35,625 nucleotides of DNA from Lachnospiraceae bacterium NK4A144 (GCA_000424365.1 AUJT01000034.1:1-35625), one strand, 5' to 3'; numbered from the stretch's first letter, positions 22,539 to 31,928 are shown. The notes: generated by a model not told the origin, from the sequence alone. Numbers and translations are program-made.

Positions 22539-25262
22539 TTATTGCCCGATCAGGTCAGAGATGGCATTTTCGGTATTCCTTATTTTTTCAAGGAAATTTA
22601 GTGCGCTTAGGCGATAGGCACCTGCACCAAATATTATAACCTGTTCTACATTATCGCTGGTTGCGACTGTGACGGTATATTTTTTGCTGAGTTCGTGTGC
22701 GGCTTTTTCGATATAAAGATCCGCGGTCTCGGCCTCACGAGTAAATACCACGTCGATATTATGATACCGCATGATGCGTTCCTGCCCGCCGTTTACTTTA
22801 TATGCGTCATAAACAAGGATAACATTTTCTTTTTCAAAACCGGCATAATTGGACAAAATATCCATGAGTCTGTCTCGGGCAGCTTTTATATCCCGGGAAG
22901 CGAGACTCTTGAGCTCCGGCCATGCAAAGATCATATTGTAGCCATCGACCAGCAGATATTCTTTCTTGGGTTCGTTCTTTTTCTTAACTGCAGCGGCATA
23001 TTTGGAATCTCCGCCTTGAGGTCCCTTTGTGGTAGTGTCTTCTGCAGAATTAACTAACGGATAGTCGTCATCATTATTGGTGACACGTTTTTTGATCGGT
23101 CCGTAGGTGCGTTCAAAAATGTCCATGAGTTCTTTATCGAAAGCTGCACGGTCACGTTCTTTTTCCTTAAAAGTACGTGTGTCCGGACGGTCGCCGGATT
23201 GTTTTGCCCGATGAGCCTCAGTCCTGTCGTAGAAAGTATCATCTCCTGCGGCAAAACTGTTTTCGCCAAATTCAGAGGGAGCAGCATCTGCGTCAGACCC
23301 ATCAGATGGACGCCATCCGGTATCTATATGCATATAGCTTCTTACCTGATCCCACGGGATGATCGTTCCAACACCGTGAATGCAGAAAACGGAAGAGCCT
23401 GTGTTTCTGGTATCGAGATCTGCCATATAACCACGTTTTTCAAGAACTTCCTCTGTGTTGTGGCAAGGCTCGTAACCTTTAAGCTGTACAGAGAGATGTC
23501 CTTCTCCTGCAGTATACGCAGCGACGGTACGTGAATAGTCTTTTAATTCAGACGCGGGAATTGTGCCGGTAAGTACGGCACGATTTCCGTCAGCAGACAT
23601 TTCGGGAGCACCGGTCGAACCGTGCATTTCTGAAATATCTGTCATGGCGCGGCCCACATTGCCGGAAGGAACTTCCAGAGTAAAAGAAAGTACCGGCTCA
23701 AGAAGTACGCTTTCTGCCATCATGAGTCCCTGGCGAACAGCTCTGTAAGAGGCCTGGCGGAAATCGCCGCCTTCGGTATGTTTTTCATGGGATTTACCGG
23801 CTATCAGAGTGATCTTTATGTCAGTGATCTCTGACCCTGTGAGAACTCCTCGGTGAGCTTTTTCTTCCAGATTTGTCATGATGAGACGCTGGAAATTTAC
23901 GGTCAGATAATCACGAGGGCACTTATTCTCAAATGTAACACCGCTTCCGGGCTCAGAAGGTGTCAGCATGATGTGTACTTCTGCATAATGACGGAGTGGC
24001 TCAAAGTGACCTACACCTTCTACTTCGTTTAGGATTGTTTCCTTATAAACAATTTCCGGTGTACCAAAATCGATCGGATATCCAAAACGGTCAAGGGTCA
24101 GGCGCCGAAGGATCTCTGTCTGTACTTCACCCATGATCTCTGCGGTGATTTCACGTGTTTCTTCATTATAGGACAGGTGGAGCATAGGCTCCTCTTCTTC
24201 GAGCTGTCTTAGATCTGCAAAAGACTTAACCGGATCGGCACCCTCGGGCAGGATTATGCGGCAGCTCTCAATTGGCTGCAGGAGTTCAGTCGTATCGTCA
24301 GTTTCTGTTCCAAGACCTGAACCGATATGTGTAGTTGTGAGGCCTGCGACCGCACAGATCATTCCTGCAGAGGCCTCCTGAATAAGCTCTGATCTTGCGC
24401 CTGAGTTGAGACGTATCTGATTAACTTTTTCGTCATTTATCATATCGCGGATCTTTAACGAACCGCCGGTGATCTTCATCCAGGACAGACGTGTATTTCC
24501 GTCGCGGGAAATCTTATATACGCGTGCGCCGAAATCTGATGGATAGTCAGGGATCGTAGTTAATGAATCAAGTGCGTTCAGCAGAGGTCTGATCCCTTCC
24601 ATGCGGAGTGCGGATCCAAAAAACACGGGGAAGAGTTTTTGATCATGGATGAGAGATGGCAGCACATCGGATTTAATGGGATTACCTTCGAGATAATCAG
24701 TCATCAGATTTTCATCAAGTACCGCGATTTCTTCCTGAACATTCTCGTTTGAGAAATCTGCAGGAATGGGTACATCGTCACCGGTAAATTCGATACAGCC
24801 TCCGGACAGTTCGGTTTTGAGCGTTTCGAGGATCGAGTCCGCCTCCATGCCGGGCTGGTCCATTTTGTTAACAAATATATATGTAGGAACATTGTAGTGA
24901 CGTAAAAGTCTCCAAAGAGTCCGCACCTGACCTGTAACACGATCCGGAGCACTGATCACCAGAACTGCGCAGTCAAGGACACGGAGTGTTCGCTCCATTT
25001 CAGGAGAAAAATCCGCGTGACCGGGAGTATCAAGTAAAGATATGGAGCGGTGAGTTGTTTCAAAACGCGCTTCCTTTGAAAAGATAGTTATCCCACGCTC
25101 TTTTTCCAGATCAAAGGTGTCGAGATGTGCGTCGCCGTGATCCACACGTCCGGCTTTTCTTATCGCGCCTGTTTCAAATAGAAGTGCTTCTGAAAGAGTA
25201 GTCTTTCCTGCATCTACATGTGCAAGGATACCCAGCACCATGTTTTTCTTTATGTTATCCAT
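22539..25262 (-). CDS. TetM/EF-G-like ribosomal GTPase fused to a Rae1/YacP (NYN) ribonuclease
   Basis: A 907-residue two-part protein. Residues 1 to about 660 form a translation GTPase of the ribosomal-protection type: P-loop LAHVDAGKTT (from 13), RGIT in switch I, DTPGHADF, NKMD, then EF-G-like domains II-V and a tail GSSVFCIHGVGTIIPWDQV found in chromosomal TetM relatives. A charged linker of ~100 residues follows. Residues 770-907 match B. subtilis Rae1/YacP over nearly its whole length: LLVDGYNMI (Asp773), LVYDAY (Asp819), VVFTREAETAD (Glu845, Asp848) and VATSDNVEQ (Asp870). Rae1 is a ribosome-associated endonuclease that cuts mRNA in the A site. The fusion suggests a GTPase that carries a nuclease to the A site. 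Tetracycline resistance cannot be assumed. Confidence 0.9.
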   Translation of the reverse strand: MDNIKKNMVLGILAHVDAGKTTLSEALLFETGAIRKAGRVDHGDAHLDTFDLEKERGITIFSKEARFETTHRSISLLDTPGHADFSPEMERTLRVLDCAVLVISAPDRVTGQVRTLWRLLRHYNVPTYIFVNKMDQPGMEADSILETLKTELSGGCIEFTGDDVPIPADFSNENVQEEIAVLDENLMTDYLEGNPIKSDVLPSLIHDQKLFPVFFGSALRMEGIRPLLNALDSLTTIPDYPSDFGARVYKISRDGNTRLSWMKITGGSLKIRDMINDEKVNQIRLNSGARSELIQEASAGMICAVAGLTTTHIGSGLGTETDDTTELLQPIESCRIILPEGADPVKSFADLRQLEEEEPMLHLSYNEETREITAEIMGEVQTEILRRLTLDRFGYPIDFGTPEIVYKETILNEVEGVGHFEPLRHYAEVHIMLTPSEPGSGVTFENKCPRDYLTVNFQRLIMTNLEEKAHRGVLTGSEITDIKITLIAGKSHEKHTEGGDFRQASYRAVRQGLMMAESVLLEPVLSFTLEVPSGNVGRAMTDISEMHGSTGAPEMSADGNRAVLTGTIPASELKDYSRTVAAYTAGEGHLSVQLKGYEPCHNTEEVLEKRGYMADLDTRNTGSSVFCIHGVGTIIPWDQVRSYMHIDTGWRPSDGSDADAAPSEFGENSFAAGDDTFYDRTEAHRAKQSGDRPDTRTFKEKERDRAAFDKELMDIFERTYGPIKKRVTNNDDDYPLVNSAEDTTTKGPQGGDSKYAAAVKKKNEPKKEYLLVDGYNMIFAWPELKSLASRDIKAARDRLMDILSNYAGFEKENVILVYDAYKVNGGQERIMRYHNIDVVFTREAETADLYIEKAAHELSKKYTVTVATSDNVEQVIIFGAGAYRLSALNFLEKIRNTENAISDLIGQ

Positions 25263-25284
25263 TTATGTAAACCTCTTTATGAGT

Positions 25285-25338
25285 CATTATGATGAAAGTT
25301 GGTGACAAAATTACTTTTGATCCCAACATCATATTATG
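25285..25338. repeat. Intergenic hairpin related to module B of the 12.6 kb element
   Basis: Arms ATGATG...GTTGGTGACAAAA (25289-25310) and TTTTGATCCCAACATCAT (25315-25332) enclose the loop TTAC. The CAAAA-TTAC-TTTTG apex is shared with the hairpin at 12626-12656, while the stem bases GTTGG/CCAAC replace GTAAGG/CCTTAC on both sides, so pairing is kept. Confidence 0.65.
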
Positions 25339-25389
25339 AATGGGAAGCTCAGTTCTTACAAGTGTTTATCGCTTTAGTGTAAAAAAGCG

Positions 25390-25418
25390 TTGACAATAGT
25401 GGCTTATTGGTGGATACT
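25390..25418 (+). promoter_or_regulatory. gltB: gltB promoter
   Basis: TTGACA (25390-25395), 17-base spacer, GATACT (25413-25418); TACTAT two bases on is an alternative -10. It leaves a ~200-base leader before the gltB ATG at 25625. Confidence 0.7.
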
Positions 25419-25435
25419 ATTTAGAACAACGTAAC

Positions 25436-25547
25436 GGTCAGAACCTAAAGGGTTCTGAGCAGTTACAAAGTTATGATAATTAAGAGCGGCAAAGAAGTCG
25501 TGGCAGAAATGGGTCTGCCTTGATGTACTTCTTTGCTGCTCTTTTTT
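25436..25547 (+). terminator. Terminator inside the gltB leader, possible attenuator
   Basis: After a first hairpin (CAGAACC-TAAAG-GGTTCTG, about 25439-25457) comes a strong second one: AAGAGCGGCAAAGAAGT (from 25482) pairs with ACTTCTTTGCTGCTCTT (to about 25543) and is followed by a T run. Its tip is a smaller stem, GGCAGA / TCTGCC, closing the six-base loop AATGGG. With the promoter upstream and gltB 77 bases downstream, transcription must pass this terminator, which points to attenuation, or to a separate ~120-nt RNA. Confidence 0.7.
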
Positions 25548-25624
25548 AATTAATAGGAAATCCTATTGGAATTCCTGTTTAGATAATTTCCCTATTTTTA
25601 AGGTAAGAGAAAGAGGAGGCACAA

Positions 25625-28600
25625 ATGGAAAATCAGTGTAGAGCAGGTAATGAATTAGCACCTGTAAAGCCGCTGCATACCCCGGTGCTTGCGGATGGAT
25701 GCGAGCATGACGCATGTGGTATCGGAGCTGTCGTAAATATTGACGGTCATACTGATCACAGAGTACTTGATGATGCGCTGAGTATCGTAGAGAAGCTTGA
25801 GCACAGAGCCGGAAAGGATGCATCAGGAAAGGTCGGTGACGGTGTTGGTATCCTGACACAGATTTCCCATAAATTTTTCAAGAAGGCTGCAAAGAAATGC
25901 GGAATCTCTCTTGGAAGCGCAGGAGATTACGGTGTCGGCATGTTCTTTTTCCCGCAGGATGAGTTAAAAAAGACATTCGCGATGAAAATGTTCGAAGTGA
26001 TCTGTGAGAAAAACGGCATCCCGTTCTTTGGCTGGAGAGAAGTTCCGGTTCATCCTGAAATCCTTGGAGCAGCGGCACGAGACTGCATGCCGAAGATCGT
26101 GCAGTGTTTTGTCGGACGTCCGGAAAACACAGAAAAAGGTCTGGCATTTGACCGTCGCCTCTATGTGGCACGGCGTGAATTTGAGCAGAGTTCCGAGGAC
26201 ACTTATATCTGTTCGCTTTCTTCAAGAACCATCGTGTATAAGGGAATGTTCCTTGTAAAGCAGCTTAGATGTTTCTTTGAAGATATGCAGGATAAGGATT
26301 ACGAGACTGCTATCGCACTTGTGCATTCCAGATTCTCAACTAATACTACGCCCAGCTGGCAGAGAGCACATCCGTACCGCTTTATCGCGCATAACGGTGA
26401 GATCAATACTATCCGAGGAAATATCGACCGTATGCTCGCCCGTGAGGAGACTCTTTCCAGTCTTGTCATGGAAAACGATATGGAAAAGATCCTTCCGGTA
26501 GTAGACAGGAATGGTTCCGATTCTGCCATGCTCGACAATACTCTGGAATTTTTCTACATGAACGGTATGGAACTGCCGCTTTCTGTAATGATGATGATCC
26601 CGGAACCTTGGAAGCATGATCAGTATATAGATGAGAGAAAGAAGGATTTCTATCACTACTATGCGACAATGATGGAGCCGTGGGACGGACCGGCAGCGAT
26701 CCTTTTCACAGATGGAGATATGTTTGGAGCGACTCTTGATAGAAACGGTCTGCGTCCCAGCCGTTATTACATCACAGATGACGGTAGACTCATACTTTCC
26801 AGTGAGGTGGGAGTGCTTGATATCGGTGCAGACCACATCGTGAAAAAATCACGTCTCATGCCCGGCCGTATACTTATCGTAGATACAAAGAAAAAGCGGA
26901 TTATCACAGACGAGGAGTGTAAGGCTCACTATGCAGAGTCACAGCCTTATGGTGAGTGGCTTGATCAGAATCTGCTGCACCTCTCAAGGTTAAATATACC
27001 GAATCAAAAGATCCCTGTGCATGATCAGGAGACAAGAAATCGTCTTTACAAAGTATTTGGATACACTTATGAAGACTTAAAAGACGTTATCATGCCGATG
27101 GCGGCAAACCGTGTGGAAGCTACTTCGTCAATGGGGCATGACGTACCGCTTGCAGTTTTGTCAGAAGCGCATCAGCCACTTTTCTCATACTTTAAGCAGC
27201 TTTTTGCACAGGTAACAAATCCGCCTATTGACTCATTAAGAGAGAAGATCGTTACCGACACAACAGTATACATTGGTTCCGACGGAAATATCCTGCAGGA
27301 AAAGGGCGAGAACTGCCGTGTACTCGAGGTAAATAATCCGATCCTTACGGGAACAGATGTCATGAAGATCCGTGCGCTTCACCGACCGGGCTTCATGACG
27401 ACCACTATTTCTATACTTTATTACAAAAATACGTCTCTTGAGAAAGCTCTTGAACAGCTGATGATCCAGGTGGATCGTGCTTATGCAAAGGGATACAATA
27501 TCGTGATACTGTCCGATCGCGGAGTAGATGAAAACCACGTGCCGATCCCGTCGCTTCTGGCTGTTTCGGCAGTTGAGCAGCACCTTGTCCGTACAAAGAA
27601 GAGAACAGCTGTGTCTCTTATCCTTGAATCCGGAGAGCCGAGAGATGTTCATCATATGGCGACACTTCTGGGCTTTGGCGCACGTGCGATAAATCCTTAT
27701 CTTGCGCATGAAAGCATTTCAGAGCTCATTGATATGGGAATTCTCGATAAGGATTACCATACTGCTATCGATGACTACAATCAGGCAATACTTGGTGGGA
27801 TCGTAAAGATCGCAGCAAAAATGGGTATATCTACACTTCAGTCATACCAGTCTGCGAGGATCTTTGAGGCGATCGGTATTTCTCAGGAAGTTATAGACAA
27901 ATACTTTACAGGAGTTGTCAGTCGTGTTGAAGGTATCGGCTTAAAGGAGATAGCTGAGGGTGTTACATGGAGACATGATCGTGCTTTTGACCCGTTAGGA
28001 CTCGGAGTAGATACATCTCTTGATAGTATCGGATTCCACAAGCTGAGAAGCGGAGACAGTAAGGAAGATCATCTTTACAATCCGCAGACGATCATTGCTC
28101 TTCAGAGAGCGACAAAGACCGGAAGCTATGAGAAGTTTAAGGAGTATACTGCGCTTATCGACAACGAGAAGCCTCATACTCTCCGAGGACTTTTAGAGTT
28201 TCAGGCTCAGAAAAAGCCGATCCCTATTGAGGAAGTCGAGCCTGCAAGCGAGATCGTAAAGAGATTTAAGACTGGTGCGATGTCCTTTGGTTCTATCTCT
28301 AAGGAAGCTCACGAGACAATGGCTATCGCCATGAACCGTCTCGGTGGAAAGTCCAACACGGGAGAAGGCGGCGAAGCACCGGAGAGATTCGGTACAGAGA
28401 AAAACAGTGCCATAAAGCAGGTAGCGAGCGGAAGATTTGGTGTTACAGAAGAATATCTTTACAGCGCAAAAGAGATCCAGATAAAAATGGCGCAGGGAGC
28501 AAAGCCTGGAGAGGGTGGACATCTTCCCGGTAAGAAGGTGTACCCATGGGTTGCCCGTATCCGTTATTCAACACCGGGTGTATCTCTGATCTCACCTCCG

Positions 28601-30187
28601 CCTCATCACGACATATACTCTATCGAGGATCTGGCGCAGCTTATTTATGACCTTAAAAATGCAAATAGAAATGCAGCTATTTCCGTAAAGCTCGTATCAG
28701 AAGACGGAGTAGGAACGATTGCGTCCGGTGTTGCAAAGGCAGGAGCGCAGGTAATCCTTATTTCCGGATATGACGGAGGAACAGGTGCGGCACCGTCCAC
28801 ATCTATCCACAACGCAGGTCTTCCTTGGGAACTTGGTCTTGCGGAAGCACACCAGACCCTTATACAGAATGGACTCAGAAGCCGTGTACGTATAGAGACA
28901 GACGGAAAGCTCATGAGCGGACGTGACGTTGCTATCGCATGTCTTCTTGGAGCAGAAGAGTTTGGTTTTGCTACAGCTCCCCTTGTAACAATGGGCTGCA
29001 TGATGATGCGTGTCTGCAATCAGGATACCTGTCCTGTAGGTATAGCTACACAGAATGAAAAGCTTAGAAAGAGATTCTGCGGAAAGCCGGAATATGTAAT
29101 GAATTTCATGAACTTTATCGCAGAAGAAATGCGTGAGATCATGGCAACCCTTGGTTTCCATACGATCGAAGAGATGGTAGGACGTACAGACTGCCTGAGA
29201 CTTAAGGACCATCAGATCACTCACAGGGCAGAGACTGTAGATCTCGCAGCTATTATTGATAAAACCTATGCAGGGCAGAAAGAGCGTCATTATGATCCTA
29301 AAAAGGTCTATGACTTCCATCTGGAGAAGACAGTTGATGAGAAGACTCTGCTGCCGTCCTTTGAGGAAGCATTTGGTTCAGGCAGACCTCATGAAGTGTC
29401 TGTAAAGGTTTCCAGCACAAACCGTACGGTCGGAACGATCCTTGGTTCTGTTATCACGGAAAAATTCGGAAATACGCTTAAGGATGATACTTATGTCGTA
29501 AACTGCGAAGGCGGTGTTGGTCAATCATTTGGCGCATTTATACCTAAAGGGCTCACTCTGAGACTCGCAGGTGATGCAAATGACGGTCTCGGAAAGGGAC
29601 TTTCAGGCGGTCATCTGATAGTTACTCCGCCAAAGAATGCAAAATTCGTTCCGTCTGATAATATCATCATCGGTAATGTGGCTCTTTATGGAGCAACCAG
29701 CGGAAAGGCGTATATCGAGGGTATCGCAGGCGAGCGTTTCTGCGTCAGAAATTCCGGCGCAACAGCAGTAGCGGAAGGATGCGGCGACCATGGTCTTGAA
29801 TATATGACAGGCGGCCGTGCGGTCATCCTCGGACCTACAGGAAAGAATTTTGCGGCAGGAATGAGCGGCGGTATCGCATACGTACTCGATGAAGATCATT
29901 CTCTGTATCGCAGGATGAATAAAGATATGGTCTCAATGACTGAAGTCACTGAGAAGTATGATATACAGGAATTAAAAGATATTCTCACAGATTATGTAAA
30001 AGAAACCGGTTCGCCTCTCGGACGTAAGGTTCTTGATGAATTTAGCGAGTATCTGCCACACTTCAAAAAGATCATTCCGAATGATTATCAGAAGATCCTG
30101 ACGATCATCGGTAAGTATGAAGAACAGGGGATTTCGCATGAAAACGCAGTGCTCGAAGCATTTAGAGAGTCAGGCGCTGCGATCTGA
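25625..30187 (+). CDS. gltB: Glutamate synthase (GOGAT), large subunit
   Basis: A 1520-residue enzyme that makes two glutamates from glutamine and 2-oxoglutarate. Domains in order: class II glutamine amidotransferase, whose nucleophile Cys31 (HDACGIGAVV) becomes N-terminal after removal of a 30-residue propeptide; a central linker domain (about 470-780); the FMN-binding synthase domain (about 840-1200), with MRVCNQDTCPVGIATQ supplying 3Fe-4S cysteines; and the gltB C-terminal beta-helix (about 1260-1450) with repeated GxxGxxG turns. AGAGGAGG at 25612-25619 fits ATG 25625. gltD follows after 29 bases. The reductant is passed from GltD. A leader with a terminator suggests nitrogen-dependent control. 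Confidence 0.97.
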   Translation: MENQCRAGNELAPVKPLHTPVLADGCEHDACGIGAVVNIDGHTDHRVLDDALSIVEKLEHRAGKDASGKVGDGVGILTQISHKFFKKAAKKCGISLGSAGDYGVGMFFFPQDELKKTFAMKMFEVICEKNGIPFFGWREVPVHPEILGAAARDCMPKIVQCFVGRPENTEKGLAFDRRLYVARREFEQSSEDTYICSLSSRTIVYKGMFLVKQLRCFFEDMQDKDYETAIALVHSRFSTNTTPSWQRAHPYRFIAHNGEINTIRGNIDRMLAREETLSSLVMENDMEKILPVVDRNGSDSAMLDNTLEFFYMNGMELPLSVMMMIPEPWKHDQYIDERKKDFYHYYATMMEPWDGPAAILFTDGDMFGATLDRNGLRPSRYYITDDGRLILSSEVGVLDIGADHIVKKSRLMPGRILIVDTKKKRIITDEECKAHYAESQPYGEWLDQNLLHLSRLNIPNQKIPVHDQETRNRLYKVFGYTYEDLKDVIMPMAANRVEATSSMGHDVPLAVLSEAHQPLFSYFKQLFAQVTNPPIDSLREKIVTDTTVYIGSDGNILQEKGENCRVLEVNNPILTGTDVMKIRALHRPGFMTTTISILYYKNTSLEKALEQLMIQVDRAYAKGYNIVILSDRGVDENHVPIPSLLAVSAVEQHLVRTKKRTAVSLILESGEPRDVHHMATLLGFGARAINPYLAHESISELIDMGILDKDYHTAIDDYNQAILGGIVKIAAKMGISTLQSYQSARIFEAIGISQEVIDKYFTGVVSRVEGIGLKEIAEGVTWRHDRAFDPLGLGVDTSLDSIGFHKLRSGDSKEDHLYNPQTIIALQRATKTGSYEKFKEYTALIDNEKPHTLRGLLEFQAQKKPIPIEEVEPASEIVKRFKTGAMSFGSISKEAHETMAIAMNRLGGKSNTGEGGEAPERFGTEKNSAIKQVASGRFGVTEEYLYSAKEIQIKMAQGAKPGEGGHLPGKKVYPWVARIRYSTPGVSLISPPPHHDIYSIEDLAQLIYDLKNANRNAAISVKLVSEDGVGTIASGVAKAGAQVILISGYDGGTGAAPSTSIHNAGLPWELGLAEAHQTLIQNGLRSRVRIETDGKLMSGRDVAIACLLGAEEFGFATAPLVTMGCMMMRVCNQDTCPVGIATQNEKLRKRFCGKPEYVMNFMNFIAEEMREIMATLGFHTIEEMVGRTDCLRLKDHQITHRAETVDLAAIIDKTYAGQKERHYDPKKVYDFHLEKTVDEKTLLPSFEEAFGSGRPHEVSVKVSSTNRTVGTILGSVITEKFGNTLKDDTYVVNCEGGVGQSFGAFIPKGLTLRLAGDANDGLGKGLSGGHLIVTPPKNAKFVPSDNIIIGNVALYGATSGKAYIEGIAGERFCVRNSGATAVAEGCGDHGLEYMTGGRAVILGPTGKNFAAGMSGGIAYVLDEDHSLYRRMNKDMVSMTEVTEKYDIQELKDILTDYVKETGSPLGRKVLDEFSEYLPHFKKIIPNDYQKILTIIGKYEEQGISHENAVLEAFRESGAAI

Positions 30188-30216
30188 GTGAATTGTTACT
30201 GAAAGAGAGGATAGAA

Positions 30217-31749
30217 ATGGGAAAACCAACCGGATTTTTGGAATATGACAGAGTTGAAGATACGATCATACCGGTAAAAGACAGGATAAAAAGTTTTAAG
30301 GAATTTCACACTGCATTAGATTCGGAAGCCCGCAGAGACCAGGCTTCACGCTGCATGAATTGCGGCGTGCCGCTCTGCCAGTCTGCGATAAAGCTCTCCG
30401 GCATGGTGACAGGTTGTCCTTTGCACAACCTGATCCCTGAGTGGAATGACGAGATATATCACGGACATTATGAACATGCGCTCAGCAGGCTGGTGAAGAC
30501 ATCCAGTTTCCCGGAGTTTACGGGAAGAGTATGCCCTGCGCTTTGCGAGAAAGCCTGTATCTGCGGTATGAATGACAGTCCTGTGACGATCCACAATAAT
30601 GAATTGTTCCTGATCGAAAAAGGCTTCAAAGAGGGCTGGATGAAGCCCAGAGTTCCTGCGGTAAGAAGCGGAAAACGTGTCGCAGTAGTAGGAAGCGGCC
30701 CGGCAGGTCTTGCCGTTGCCGATCGCTTAAATCAGAGAGGACATAGCGTGACGGTATATGAGCGTGATGACCGTATCGGTGGTCTCCTTATGTACGGAAT
30801 CCCGAATATGAAGCTCGATAAGTCCGTGATCGACCGCAGACGCAAGCTCATGGAAGCAGAGGGGGTAGTATTCCGTACAGGTGTAGATGTAGGCGGAGTA
30901 AGTGAAAATGCCGTTTCGGCAGACGAGCTTCGTGCAGAATATGATGCTGTTGTTCTTTGCTGCGGTGCAAAGAAACCGCGTCCGCTTGCGGTACCGGGCT
31001 TTGAAGAGGTAGAAGGCGTACACTATGCCGTAGATTTCCTCACAAATACCACCAAAAATCTGCTTGCGGGCAGACTCTCTGCAGCAAACGGCTCCGGTGC
31101 GTCAAAGCGCGGCAGAAAGAAGAAAGAAGAGGATCTTATTAGTGCAAAGAACCTCAATGTTGTCATCGTCGGCGGCGGTGATACAGGAAATGACTGTGTA
31201 GGTACATGTATCCGTGAAGGCTGTAAGTCTGTAACACAGATTGAGATGATGCCAAAGCCTCCGGTGGAGAGAGCGGAGAGCAATCCGTGGCCGGAGTGGC
31301 CAAAGGTCTTAAAGATTGATTACGGCCAGATGGAAGCTATCGAAGAATTTGGGGATGATCCACGGATCTATGAAACGACCGTTAAAGAACTTGTGACAAA
31401 TAAGTCAGGAAAGCTCACAGCGGTAAAGACTGTGCAGGTGAAATTTGAAGACCGTCAGATGAAGGAAGTTCCAGGCACAGAAAAGACGATAAAGTGCGAT
31501 CTTCTCCTGATCGCAGCCGGATTTATCGGATGTCAGGACTATGTCGCAGAAGCATTTCAGGTAGAACGCGATCAGAGAGGCACAGTACATACTGAGACGC
31601 CCGATACATACGCCACAGACAAGGCAAAGGTATTCACAGCAGGAGATATGCACAGAGGGCAATCTCTCGTAGTCTGGGCTATCGCCGAAGGACGCCACTG
31701 TGCGAAAGAAGTTGATGAGTATCTTATGGGATATACTACATTAGAGTAA
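30217..31749 (+). CDS. gltD: Glutamate synthase, NADPH-dependent small subunit
   Basis: A 510-residue flavoprotein that transfers electrons from NAD(P)H to GltB. The N-terminal cysteine-rich domain binds two [4Fe-4S] clusters (CMNCGVPLC at 46-54, TGCPLHN, CPALCEKACICG). Then come the FAD-binding VAVVGSGPAGLAVADRL and the NAD(P)-binding VVIVGGGDTGNDC, with the C-terminal TAGDMHRGQSLVVWAIAEGR. ATG 30217 is preferred over TTG 30193 because AGAGAGGA lies seven bases upstream. A ~20-residue insert rich in Lys/Arg/Gly (ASKRGRKKKEE, near residues 290-312) just before the second dinucleotide fold is longer than in typical bacterial GltD. It ends the gltBD operon. Confidence 0.96.
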   Translation: MGKPTGFLEYDRVEDTIIPVKDRIKSFKEFHTALDSEARRDQASRCMNCGVPLCQSAIKLSGMVTGCPLHNLIPEWNDEIYHGHYEHALSRLVKTSSFPEFTGRVCPALCEKACICGMNDSPVTIHNNELFLIEKGFKEGWMKPRVPAVRSGKRVAVVGSGPAGLAVADRLNQRGHSVTVYERDDRIGGLLMYGIPNMKLDKSVIDRRRKLMEAEGVVFRTGVDVGGVSENAVSADELRAEYDAVVLCCGAKKPRPLAVPGFEEVEGVHYAVDFLTNTTKNLLAGRLSAANGSGASKRGRKKKEEDLISAKNLNVVIVGGGDTGNDCVGTCIREGCKSVTQIEMMPKPPVERAESNPWPEWPKVLKIDYGQMEAIEEFGDDPRIYETTVKELVTNKSGKLTAVKTVQVKFEDRQMKEVPGTEKTIKCDLLLIAAGFIGCQDYVAEAFQVERDQRGTVHTETPDTYATDKAKVFTAGDMHRGQSLVVWAIAEGRHCAKEVDEYLMGYTTLE

Positions 31750-31774
31750 AGACGCATGGGATAGTGTACGTGTC

Positions 31775-31882
31775 TGACCTTTAGAACCCGCAAAACACGA
31801 GCAAGTAGCGTTATTACGCGGAATGCGAGTGTTTTAGGATTGCGGGAATTGCGTAGCAATGAAGCAATCCGTGACATCAGTA
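31775..31882. repeat. Compound palindromic repeat downstream of gltD
   Basis: GGATTGC and GCAATCC (about 31836-31868) enclose ATTGCG-TA-GCAAT and are followed directly by GTGACATCAG, the same flank that follows module A at 12611-12625. The preceding part has CCCGCAA...TTGCGGG arms around an inner ACACGAG / GCGAGTGT pairing. The general plan (stem, inner hairpin, ATCCGTGACATCAG) matches the 12.6 kb element while stem bases differ. Confidence 0.6.
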
Positions 31883-31928
31883 AAAAGCGCCACAGTATGG
31901 GGTAATACCCGTACGGTGGTGCTTTTAT
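31883..31928 (+). terminator. Terminator of gltBD
   Basis: Arms AAAAGCGCCACAGTATGGG and CCCGTACGGTGGTGCTTTT pair over 19 positions with few mismatches, followed by TATATGACTTTTG. The remaining 230 bases up to the feo promoter are AT-rich and show nothing else I can name. Confidence 0.85.

Noticed and set aside
22539-25262. Acquired tetracycline resistance gene (tetM/tetW type)
   Set aside because: The GTPase part resembles ribosomal-protection proteins but has a different C-terminal tail and a fused Rae1 domain, no mobile element flanks it and its base composition looks like that of its neighbours. A housekeeping role is as likely.
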